Shown here piece after piece: positions 46,227 through 56,505 of a DNA stretch of 64,000 nucleotides. The position numbers and the translations under genes were made by a program. A model generated the notes under the pieces. That model was not told the DNA's origin. It saw only the letters and a list, made by a program, of their open reading frames with translations, and did not search any database. The stretch's first letter is position 1, and each line of letters starts with the position of its first letter. The DNA is from Scleromitrula shiraiana (taxonomy: Eukaryota; Ascomycota; Leotiomycetes; Helotiales; Sclerotiniaceae). The stretch lies in contig JABELC010000001.1 in NCBI GenBank assembly GCA_028455995.1, positions 3,708,501-3,772,500 on the forward strand, written 5' to 3'.

Positions 46227-46990
46227 TTAATCATGCTCCATAAACATCGATATACTACTATTCACAATACCAGAAAGAAACAGCCCAACGATATACATAA
46301 TAAATACATTTGTAGCATCTGAAGACTTTTCTATATTTAAATGGCGTGTCCAAAACTGCCCGAGATAAATCCCTAAAGCAATCAGCAGCATCGTAACGGA
46401 GCTTGAGAGTAACATCTGAGGAGCAGACAATGTAGCCACGGAGATATCGCTGGGTGTAAAGCATTGGTTTTGGAATCCAGTTCAAGATCTTGAATAGCTG
46501 TAGAGGGTCCGAAAATATAGTCGTCAGGATCACCGTGTTTATCAGAAAATCGAGTATTTTTTCCTCGAATCCAATCGCGAACATCTCTTGCTTTAAATGA
46601 TCTGCCAATGGTTCTTTGTAGAGTAGTAGCATAGAATACCGATATCAGAGCAAAGACCAAGCTAAGGACGAAACAAGCTCTCGCCAGCCAATATGTTTGA
46701 TCTATCGAGTTTAAAGATAATCCCGTGGTGACTATCTGAGCAATGATCGCGGCCTTTATTTTCAGATCAGCGTCGAATCAAATTATCAACGAGAACATAC
46801 ATTCGTCGCATGCTAACTTTCTAAACTCTAAAGCATCTTCATCCTGTAATTAGCCAAGAATCTGTGCTTGTAAACGCCATGCAGTATTACTGTTGAGGAA
46901 GATAGAACCGAGAGGTGTAAGCGGGTTCCATATAATTCGTTGAACTATTTGACGTCTGTATAGTTTTTTCGCATGCTCATATAAACTCAT
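46227..46990 (-). pseudogene. Decayed multi-pass membrane protein gene
   Basis: The coding-strand frame starts at the ATG at 46990 (MSLYEHAKKLYRR) and reads through an in-frame TAA at 46850-46852. An intron ending in AAAG near 46757 follows. The next exon has hydrophobic helices (AAIIAQIVTTGLSL, ACFVLSLVFALISVFYA) and TLQRTIGRSFKARDVRDWI. Near 46438 the frame shifts by one base; the remaining two helices (LLSSSVTMLLIALGIYLG, VFIMYIVGLFLSGIV) are open only in the other frame, ending at 46227. It resembles a fungal family of small membrane proteins of unknown function that I cannot name. One stop and one shift make an intact product unlikely, although an unrecognised intron near 46438 is an alternative. 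Confidence 0.68.
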
Positions 46991-48485
46991 AACTTGGAGC
47001 TTTAATCAGTAATAAATATTTAGTGCTTGAGATAAGTTATAATTTCTCGATATACTTTCAGAAAAGCGTATTTTAAGGAAATGAATGTTGAGAATCAACG
47101 ACGATGCAAAAATCGAGAAATATAATCTTACACTATGTAATCTTACTATGATACATTGCAACGCTGCTTGTTGGTTTTGATGCACCACAAGGCTATATGG
47201 AATTTATGCACATATCGATGATAATACTGGCAACCATTAACCATTGTGGACGAATGGAATGAAAAGCCGTTACATCAGCCTCCATGTTACATGCAGCATT
47301 AATTGATTGTTTCCTAATATCTGACCCAACATCTTTGCAGGTATGAAGGACCAATGTTTGATCTTCCCCGCCATCCGGACACCGGCATCATTTATCCAAA
47401 TCAATAACCGACTTCTTGGAATGAGCAAGTTGCCGTAGAAACTCCAGTCGTATCTGCCTTACCAACAATATAACGTAAAGTCGATTTAACTCGGATGATA
47501 GATAGAATTAGCAAACCATTTAGTGACAAGCAAATTCATATCATAATTACCGTCACAGGAATCAAAATTTATCCGCTCTTTGTCGGAGTAGTAACCACTA
47601 TGTTAATCCCTACTTGGATCTACATTATCAGTGTGTCGACTTACCCATAATTTGGGGACAATGTGCTACAGCTGTCCAAGAATACTCTATATGGTCACCT
47701 CCAGCCTTGAAAATCTGGAAACTTGTGAAACTACCTAATAGATGTCGTGTTCCACTCTTGTTTTCTTGACTTATTAAGTCAATAAAGCTATAGGATGAAG
47801 ACAAAATCTATGACAGGCATAATCCCCATTAACACAAAACTCTACGATTTCATCATCCTCACCATTGTTGTTTCTTTTGCCTATTCCCCTTCTATGTACC
47901 CAGAACGATCACATAACTCTATATGGGCCTCGACTCGGCCACCCGTGTATCAGAGCAAACAACTTCAACGGATAGTAACAGAAATTTGTATTATGAGTTA
48001 CATTGAACTTGAAACTAAAGCAGCAACAATGTGTTGGCGGGAACGCGAAGGTGGAGTCAGCAGTTTAGTATTACAAAAGTACGATGCTGGGGATTGCATA
48101 TCAATATACACTGCAGTAGAGTTGCCCCCGCACTCAAGGAGTGTCACAAAAAGCTTAACTACCATGTATGGAGGATATTGGCACTGGTTATTGTACATAT
48201 TTAGGTTGTGTTCGGCATTTTGACCCACTTGGGTAGATTTCAACGACATACAATAGAACCAAAGAATATTGCATTCAAAGATTGTGATGTATCTACTCAG
48301 CATACACAAAGTTCCGCCAGTTGTCAGGTGAAGACTTGATTTTGTCTTGATCAATTATAGAGACTCTTCCATCGACTGAATCGTGCTTGTTTTGCAACAA
48401 GTCTCACCCGGTATCATTGATATGGTATGAAAGGTTTCTGTAATAAACAATATCTGATATGGTATCCAAAGATCGTTAAATAGAA
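46991..48485. other. Gene-poor region
   Basis: About 1.5 kb with no supported gene. A 142-codon frame from an ATG at 47795 on the plus strand overlaps a 118-codon frame on the other strand, and neither has motifs or a signal peptide. I treat both as chance. Confidence 0.5.
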
Positions 48486-50236
48486 TTAACCTCTTAAAAC
48501 ATCTTCCAATATACTTTGGACGAGCTGCATATCTCTAGTAACATCCACTCTCCAAGTGCTTACGGCAATTCTGCAAGCGGGTTCTCCTCCCCACTTAGTT
48601 CCGGAGACGTATATTTTTCTTGTTCCATTAATTCTTGTAACCAACTCATTATTTATTTTCGCATCTTTTGCTTTAAATATGACAATGATGTGAGTATTGA
48701 GGTCTACAACTTCGTCACCTTTCCTTTCACCAATTGCAAGTCGCTCATAGTCCTCAGATGTATCCAAATACCGGGCAATGCTCCTGGCTAATCTGACTTG
48801 TCGGACAAACATTTCACTCATACCATCACGACCATACGCAACAAGTACAGCATAGACTGGCAGAGCTCTAAACCGTCGCGAATTCTCGAGGCCTATGTTC
48901 AAAGGTGAGGGGACATTTGAAACGCCAGATGCGAGATATGCCGCGTTAGGATTTTGGAAAACAGAAGACAGGATGTTGCTTGAACGTGTCAAAAAGAACC
49001 CACAATCGTATGGCTAATGGTTCGTTAGGATAATACGAGAAACAAAAAGATGAGAGGACAAAAGAGAGAGTAACATACCACATTTAGCATTTTATGCCCA
49101 TCGCCTGTCACAGAGTCAGCCAGTTCCAGGCCCTCGCATGATTTCCTCAACAAGGAGAATTCAGGAGTTTCAGGTAAGCTTCTAGCAAAGAGACCAAATG
49201 CTCCATCCACATGCAACCAGGCACCATATTGATCACAGAGTCGTCGTATCCTCTGCATCTCCCCAATTCCATTGGTTGAGAATCTCCCAGAATTAACTTC
49301 TCCCGCACTTATTGCAACAATACTAACTACTCCTTCCTTCTCTTTTGCAAGCTCGCGCTCCAACATATCCAAATCAAATTTCCAGGGCTCAATTGAACTA
49401 ATACCAATATCTTTAACGCTAGCCCGGCCAATTCCAGCAACACCAGCTGCCTTGTATAACGAGCTATGAGCCATAGCAGTCAATATTTGTATCTCTTTGA
49501 CCTCAGCTTTAGCACAAGCCGAAAGCAAGCCCAGTTCACCTACTCCCCTCTTCTCACCCAAATTCTCAAGTCGCCTCGAGATGACTGCTTCCCGCCCGCA
49601 AGCTATCCCTAGAATATTTGAGCCCGTAGCACCCGTCGTGAAAGTTCTTCCTTTCCATCCCTCGCCCAGTCTTAACAATTCTATAAGCATACTTAAGGCC
49701 CTATCTTCAACAATAGTGCTGATACTTTGATCTGGCAAATGCACGGCCACATTTTGATCATACGCCGTAACAATATTATCGGCAACTTCTGCGACAGGAA
49801 AGACACCACCAGTAACAAACCCATAATAGTTGGATGAGGTTTTAGGACCATTGAAGCCGGGCGTTATCTCCGAAAGAAGATGTTCTACTGTTGCTTCTTC
49901 TCCAAGCCCATTCGCAGAAAGGGAGGTGGCCAGACTTCTGGTTGAATCTGCAATAGCATTCTGTGGCGGTAACGCATCATTTGGAGTAGACTCAATAAGT
50001 GTCCGAAGTTTGCTGTAAGCCGAAGATACGGAGAAAGACATGGTAATTGTTTGAGAAAAATTCTCCGAATTCAAAGATGCACCACAGAGATGCAAATCAG
50101 AGTTCCCGTGGTTTGTGTCACTTTCAGCATGAGAGATGGAAGTAGGGTCAGCTATTATATATGTATCACATATCGTATCATCTGCATGAATACTTGATGA
50201 TCGCAAACTCTTTCCTCGTTCGTTGTCAATTTCCAT
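48486..50236 (-). CDS. PLP-dependent group II decarboxylase (aromatic amino acid type)
   Basis: Pyridoxal-phosphate decarboxylase related to DOPA/tyrosine decarboxylases, probably turning an amino acid into its amine. Two exons: 50236-49079 and 49013-48486. Motifs in order: SEITPGFNGPKTSSNYYGF, FTTGATGSNILGIACGRE (phosphate site), AHSSLYKAAGVAGIG, WLHVDGAFGLFA (Asp for the pyridine nitrogen) and DSVTGDGHKMLNV with the Schiff-base Lys. Splicing then gives PYDCGFFLTRSS. The first 65 codons (50236-50042) look unlike the family; the ATG at 50041 (MSFSVSSAYSKL) gives 496 aa, the usual length, and is the more likely start. The long form would be 561 aa. No targeting signal. Its amino acid substrate cannot be told from sequence. 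Appears intact. Confidence 0.9.
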
Positions 50237-51250
50237 ATTAGGTTAGACCGGGGGGCGAGTCTCGTGATTACATAATATTAAACTTCTACCACCAGAACGG
50301 TGCATGCAAACATTATTACCAAAACCACCCTTCTACATTATGCTACAAGTACAGCATATTGAGTTCAAGGATTCAACATACGCCGGTAGATGAAAAGAGC
50401 CCGAAAAAACGGATGCAGTCTGAACACAAGACCCACGTTCTCAGGATCAAAATCCTACCGAATGGATCAGGATTAAACACGAGTGGTCGTACGGAACTTT
50501 ATGTAGCATTATATGACATTTTATGGCGGGTCATACCAATCGCATGCCAGGTTCGGTTCCCATTGCCATGCCACCGGGTGATAGAACACTCAAACGAGTT
50601 GGTGGGTAAGGTTCGTTGCAGGTTGTCGGAGACCTGCAGCCCTCGACATTGGATCGCAAATACCCTGTTTTCTTGACTTTTGTTTGATTTGCAAACTGTG
50701 GCATTTAACTCGGGATACTTGATCGCATCCCATGATTATACCAGCTCCAATAACTGTCAACTTGCGATAATATCTTTTGGTAACTACCATGAGTATGTAT
50801 GCCAAGATAATTGGGCTAAAAGCCGGTATACAATATATACTGGGCTCTCATGTGGCATTCAATGCACGCATGGTTTTCAATGTTCCAATTCGGTTCCGGC
50901 ATTTGAATCAGACCACTGTAGCGGAAACTAGATTCGCGAAGCAGATGCAACATTGCACCACGGCCATAAACTTCACTCACAACCCTTGCCCCAGAACTAA
51001 CTTGAAGTGTTGCAAGACTATCAGACCTATCAGTTCTTAGAGATGTGGATTACTTTTTATGCTACATCAAGAGCTTGGTAATAATTGCCGAGATCTATTT
51101 GCTGATCGTGGAGGTTCTATATTGATCTTCATGCTACTGCAGTATTTAGAGAGATAACATTGATGAGCAGCAGCCCTCTTTTTGTTGGATTGCATATAAG
51201 TCTTCATTCAAGATCTTACGATTAATTAATTACTATAATTTCAATCAATC
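50237..51250. other. Divergent intergenic region between decarboxylase and methyltransferase
   Basis: About 1 kb with no supported gene. Small frames at 50359-51040 have no motifs. A CATATAAG near 51192 lies about 55 bp before the methyltransferase ATG. The two genes are divergently transcribed and could share control elements. Confidence 0.55.
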
Positions 51251-52635
51251 ATGGATCTCGCTGCTTTGTTGAGCGCCCCTGACACGCAAGCGGAACAAGA
51301 AACCACCAAGTCATTAGTGTCAGTGGCGGAGAAATGCTCGCAGCTTGCAGACACCGACGTAAGATCTGATCCTCGCGTTTAGACTACATTCTAATCTTAA
51401 AGTGAAGTCCAATGCAGAGCTTGTTGCAAAGGATACAAATGATGAGTCAGTAGAGAATGTAACATCAACTGGAGATTTGTTCAAACAAATTAATTGACAA
51501 TTAGCACATCATCTCAGTCGTTGACGAGCAGTGTCATGGAATTTCCTGAAGAGAACGGTCGAACATACCATGGATACCGAGCTGGGTGTAACAAGTATTT
51601 TATCATTGTTATAGACAAATAGCTGATGACTTTCTTAGCATATCTCTTTCCGAATGATTGTAATGAGCGAGATAGACTAGAATCACAATTTTATATGCTA
51701 AAATTCGCTTTATCGGACCGTAATTACTTTGCGCCCCTTGAAGATCCTCGATACATACTCGATGTAAGTAACACCAGCCGAAATAGATTATTGACACTGA
51801 ACAATATTATATTGGTACAGGAACAGGCCAATGGGCGATACAGATGGGGGATGCTTTTCCCAAAGCAGAGGTGCAAGCGACCGATCTTTCCCCAATTCAA
51901 CCTTTGACCGTGCCGGAGAATGTTCACTTCTATGTTGATGATGCCAGCGATGATGATTGGGTTTTACCTTTCAATCACTTTGACTACATCCATACCCGTG
52001 TCTTATTGGGATGTTTTGAAGATTTCTCAAGCATAATAAAGAAAGGATTTCACTACACCAAACCAGGGGCATATATGGAAAGTCAGGAAATTATGTTCAC
52101 CCCATATTGCGATGACAAAACAATGGCAGATGATTGGCCTTTCTTGGAATGGGTCAAATACGTAACTGATGCAGCAGCGAAAGCAGGGAGATCTATGAGT
52201 ATTGCAAGTGACTTGAAAAGGTGGTACGAAGAGGCGGGGTTTGTGGATGTGCAAGAAAAGGTTTTCAAATTGCCAGTCAATCCATGGTCTGAAGATAAGC
52301 ACTTAAAAGCTTTAGGGGAATTGTCTGAAGAGAATTGGCTTGACTGCTTGTCGAGCTTCAGTCTGGCTTTGTTCTCAAGGATACTCGATTGGAAGCAAGA
52401 TGAAATCGAGGTTGGAATTTCTCCTCCAAGTATCTTACTTCCACGTTCGCTAATGGTTTATAACTTGCAGGTGTATCTTATCAATATTCGCAAAGCAATC
52501 CCTGATCGAAGTATCCATGCCTACCACAAAATATTTGTTGTTTGGGGGCGCAAGCCAGATGAAACTGAGAAAGAGGCCAGTAGCTCTCCCAAGGAAACCT
52601 CAAAACTTGGAGAATCTGTGTTAAGTTCTTGCTAG
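51251..52635 (+). CDS. LaeA-like SAM-dependent methyltransferase, splice acceptor suspect
   Basis: Class I methyltransferase of the LaeA/TAM family. Segments 51251-51358, 51408-51458, 51518-51587, 51639-51763, 51811-52410 and 52471-52635 give 372 aa. They include RTYHGYRAGSYLFPND, FALSDRNYFAPLEDPRYILD, the SAM loop IGTGTGQWAIQMGD, then DWVLPFNHFDYIHTRVL and HAYHKIFVVWGRKP, all family-typical. The weak point is the boundary between YILD and IGTGTG. The donor GTAAGT at 51764 is good, but the bases before the required exon start at 51811 are TATTAT, not an AG. The next AG (ending 51819) destroys the frame, and the earlier one (ending 51786) would leave a 23-nt intron. The gene may be newly inactive, or it may use a non-canonical site. 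The 57-nt last intron is in frame and open. Promoter side faces the decarboxylase. Confidence 0.75.
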
Positions 52636-53295
52636 AGCAGTCATTCTCTATCTTTGCGACAAATGCATGGATTAATTCCACATATGTTTTCTATTGATGT
52701 GGTACCTTGCAGCCGGTGGAACTCTGTGCGATAGCTTAACATGAAGTCACTACTGTTCTATTCTTTATTACCTACGGTTGCATTTGAAAAGTGGCAATCT
52801 TTGGGCTGTGAGACAATCCGAGAAAATTCTTACAGATATTGATGATGTACGCATTCTGGCTTGTTCAATTTGATAACATGAATCTAGTTTTTTGAGACAT
52901 AATCCTTTCGCACCACCTCAAACAATTCTTCAATTATTATTCTTTGATCAGGTCCTACATCAGATTGATAAGAAGCAGGCGCCAAATCCGTGACTCTACT
53001 TTGAATATCACAGCAAACTGGCAGTTGTTTACTTATTCATTTCTTTAATGGATGGTTCCAGTTCTGTTTCACATTCAGGAATTACAACACTCATGTATTT
53101 CAATTCAGCTAATAGCCATCGACAGGAAGAAGTACAGAGAATTAACAAGGAGCTAGGCATCAACCCCTTTATATTCGATGCTCTAACAGTTGTTTGATCC
53201 GAAACTAGTTCCCATCAATGGAATTGAAAAAATTTAAAAGTCATGAGCGCGTTCTAGAATCCAGTTTAGAAGAACCCAAAGTACAAAAGGCATGA
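52636..53295. other. Intergenic spacer
   Basis: About 660 bp without a supported gene between the methyltransferase and the von Willebrand A remnant. The 3' part may include an unrecognisable 5' end of that remnant. Confidence 0.5.
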
Positions 53296-55218
53296 ACTTC
53301 CCATAGCAGTATCACCATCACAAGTCCATATCCACCTGCATCCCCATATGTTCTGCCGCAACCAGTCTCTTACCCTACCTTCAATATGAACAACTGATTC
53401 AAAGGCACAGAAACAGACAGCAAGCCAAACAGGCAACCAGCTCCTCGGCCTCCTGTTCAACCAACCTCCGGATTTCACACGAAGTTCTCAGAAAGTCGAC
53501 TCACACTCGCGATAGACGTTTCTGGCAGCACGGCAAGGGCCGTTCTACAGCAAGAGGTTAAGGCAGCTCTTGGCGCTTGTTCTGAGCAGTATAAAACTGA
53601 ATCGCCAGTCAAGGTCATACCCTGGAGTACTATGGCACATCCTGTTATTGACTTAGATTCAATTGATTCTTTAAAATCAGGAGGTTACACTCATCATCAT
53701 CTCATTACCTCCAACACCGGGTCTCGAGAAGCACTCAAAAGTTCTGACTCATGGTTACTGTTTACGGATGGTATAATTGATGAGGATTCTGTGCGGAAAT
53801 TTGCGGAGGTGATTTTCCAGCATGGCTTGCATGGCATATCAAGTGTCGTGGTCATTTTTGGCAGAAAACACTATAAGCCGAGGTATCAAAACCTTGGTCA
53901 GATCCTTGTATGTAATTCTTGGAAGTGTGGACCATGTTGTATCGGCTTCCAAAACTATGTCTGGTCTGTTTGGTGGCAGTAGAGATCTAAAAGCACCTTT
54001 CGCTTGTATGACATAGAGCTCCCCACTGTGTGTATCCTGGAATAGAACAACACAGTCCGATGCAGAAGCAAAGACAGACAAGCCCACAGAAATATTGCAA
54101 AGACTCCCCGACAACACTTAGGCAACGAGGACCTTCTACTCCGAGAAAGCCAAACAGTTATCAAACTTGAAGATATCTACAGCAAAAAACTCGATCCTCA
54201 AACTTCAGCTGGCCTTTTCGACAACGATGAAGATCTCAAAACTGTCATGCTATCAGCCGAAGTTCGCAGAGAGAGTCCACGGGTCAGAAGTTGGATCCGA
54301 CGCCAACTACCTGACGACATCGATCCTTTAACTATGCCAAGACCTGATATCAATTCTGCCGCTACCAATGCCATTGCCAGGATCATAGGCCGAGCTAGCC
54401 CCAGTTTGCTTGATCGAGAAATCCTAAAGAACGCTCATAAAGTTAATCGGGATACCTTTATATCTAGTATTACCACGCAACGCCACTTGATCGCGGTGAA
54501 GAAGGAAAGGGTTGAAGAGTGACTCTTTAAGATGGATAGCAATTCAAGGTCTTCTAGAAGCCATGAATATAGTGCCCATATGTTAAGCAGTCTCTGCTCC
54601 GAGTCCTCCCCAAGAGCAGACAGATCTCAACCGAATCGTCCCACACCACCACTATTCAGGGCAACCAGTGCGCCGTGTTCAAGAAAAAACAGACGAAGCA
54701 ACGTTGCAAGCCTGACGACAGAAATACCCATCGAAAACATCCTTTTCTTCCCAGGGTACTCGAACGATTCATCAGTTCGTGGGTCATGTCTCGGCGATAC
54801 CTGTCCACTCTGCCACACAGAATCAGCCACCATGGCGATCCTTTTCCAACCTCTCGCTCCCCCTTTCACAGAACAATTTCCGTCGCACAAGGTCCTTTTG
54901 TCTCGGTATATCTGTTGTGCGCAGTGCGCATACTATCTCGCTCGGCTTGGCAAATCACTCATCGAGGGGGACAAGATAATTGGTGCTGTGCCCTTAGTTG
55001 GCGAAGCTTTGGGGGAAACTCAAAAAGAAACTACATGGGAGATTTTGCGAGGCGTGTGCAGCTCACAAGTCTATCCTCATGGTCAGTTTGATTTGGAGTC
55101 GAGGTTGAGTGGTATGGTAAATATGAGGTGGGGTGCGGATTTGCGTGTTGTTGCTGGTGGTGCATTGAGTTTGGAGGGGAAGGTGGTAGAATGGGTGAAT
55201 GCTCATTTGCGTCCTTGA
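53296..55218 (+). pseudogene. von Willebrand A domain protein gene broken by an internal inversion
   Basis: One plus-strand frame links a Pro-rich N-terminus (SPYPPASPYVLPQP), a vWA domain with the metal-site motif DVSGST and SWLLFTDGIIDED up to GRKH (ends 53871), then from 54115 HLGNEDLLLRESQTVIKL, a basic helical region (SWIRRQLPDDIDPL), and a C-terminal CPLC...CAQC segment to 55218. Between them, 53872-54114 (243 bp, 81 codons) reads only on the minus strand (CNISVGLSVFASASDCVVLF, KGAFRSLLPP), and both of its ends fit the flanking frame when turned round. In-frame TGA stops also occur at 53293, 53395-53397 and 54520-54522. The 5' end is uncertain, with no convincing ATG. Fungal proteins with vWA and Cys pairs exist, but their role is unknown. 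I expect no functional product from the present arrangement. Confidence 0.85.
53872..54114 (-). other. 243-bp inverted coding block inside the vWA gene
   Basis: The block is open on the minus strand for exactly 81 codons. The codon before it (CAC, 53869-53871) and the codon after it (CAC, 54115-54117) are both His in the plus-strand gene frame. The block starts and ends on codon boundaries, so turning it round would make the frame continuous across both junctions. Shared CAC triplets flank it as direct repeats. No inverted repeats that would drive regular flipping are visible at the ends. Confidence 0.85.
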
Positions 55219-56394
55219 TTAAATGAGTCAATTGGTATGTCGATTATTTGTTACAGCGATACTCAGTGTGTGTTAGTTACATCAATCTTCATAGTATGAA
55301 GGTAGAAAGAACAATACATATTTCTTGTCCGGAGCTTAAAATAGCACACTTTCAACTCAGCCTTGTCACGTACTCGAATATTGCATATTCGAAAACAACT
55401 TGACTAGAGGTCTGGGGACCAAAAACTAGATTGACTATTCTATTACTAGATGAACATTTGATATATGTGAGAAGAATGATTCATCTGGCCCAGGAAATAG
55501 AATATATCATTTTCCGTAGTCCTCAGAGATCACAGAAATATCAACCAACTTCAAGAGTCCTACTATTATGACCTCTCTTACCCACTATATATATATATAT
55601 CTGACTTAATCCAAAGTGTACTGAATCTCCTCCTTTGTTTCCCCTCTACTACTCTCCTACTCTCTTGCTCTGGGTATGACCCTGTTGCCCCACAGTCCCC
55701 ACCAAGTGAAAAAAAGAAAAAAGTCCAAAAGAAAAAAAAACATACAACAGTGAGGATTCGCTGGTGGTCACCCACCCAACTACTAATTCACCGATTCAAG
55801 GCTTGTGTATGGCAGAGCGGACGGGATGCCCAATTCTCCTTGATCTATGGTCGTATGTGGTAGAATCGTGAGGGGATTGACTTATATTTGGCGAGGGAAT
55901 AGAAATGCGGTGGGGAATGTAGCTGCCGTGCACCACTTTTAAACTACTTGGGTCTGATGGATATCAAACTTCCAAAACAAAATAGATAATACGAATAATA
56001 AATACAATGAATAGTGGAAGAAGAGAGAATGATCGTTGCACGAGAATCCCCTCTGTCACTACTATTGTCTTAAGTTCGAAGACTACCCGCTTTAGCTCAC
56101 CTATAAAAGATTCAAAATGTCCGTACACTGGCTTTAATAACTAAAAACATAGTAGTAGAAATATGATTTCAAAATATTCAAATAAATGAATTTCTCTTGC
56201 TTTTTTTTGCATTTCTTGATTCTCGGTATAAAAACAAAGTTATTCTAGCCGGTGCACAGACACATTGAATCTCTTATAGGTTATCTATGTCGTGGAAGCA
56301 AAAAAATCCAACATGAACAGATTCGCTCGGTTTGAAGACAATCCATCTCACATAGCATCCAACCATCAAAAATGCAAAAAAGATTGTGATCTAT
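55219..56394. other. Intergenic region with AT microsatellite
   Basis: About 1.2 kb with no supported gene. It has an AT repeat at about 55590-55602 and an A-rich AAAAAG tract at about 55711-55740. Nothing else stands out. Confidence 0.6.
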
Positions 56395-56505
56395 GGTCAC
56401 TACGAGGGTCGAACTCGCGACCTTGGCGTTTATTATCAGTTAGCTGAATGAATCAGTCAACATATGATATTAGCACCACGCTCTAACCAACTGAGCTAAG
56501 CGACC
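56395..56505 (-). tRNA. tRNA-Ile (AAT anticodon) with 38-nt intron
   Basis: The minus-strand sequence begins GGTCGCTTAGCTCAG and ends CGTAGTGACC. The acceptor stem pairs GGTCGCT with AGTGACC (one G-U), the D arm is TAGCTCAGTTGGTTAGAGC and the T arm has GGGTC-type pairing around GTTCGA. The anticodon stem TGGTG/CGCCA encloses the loop CTAATAA, giving anticodon AAT. The loop is interrupted after its sixth base by an intron at 56430-56467, the standard site one base 3' of the anticodon. The mature tRNA is 73 nt before CCA addition. Confidence 0.93.

Noticed and set aside
47795..48223. 142-codon frame with an ATG
   Set aside because: No recognisable domain, an equally long frame lies opposite, and residue composition looks random.
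51408..51587. Apparent frameshift and stop in the N-terminal linker of the methyltransferase
   Set aside because: An AAG acceptor at 51407 and an intron 51459-51517 (GTAACA...CTCAG) restore the frame, so no lesion is needed here.
54532..55218. Separate gene starting at the ATG at 54532
   Set aside because: It continues in frame from the preceding vWA frame across a single TGA, so a broken single gene is more economical; a separate gene remains possible.
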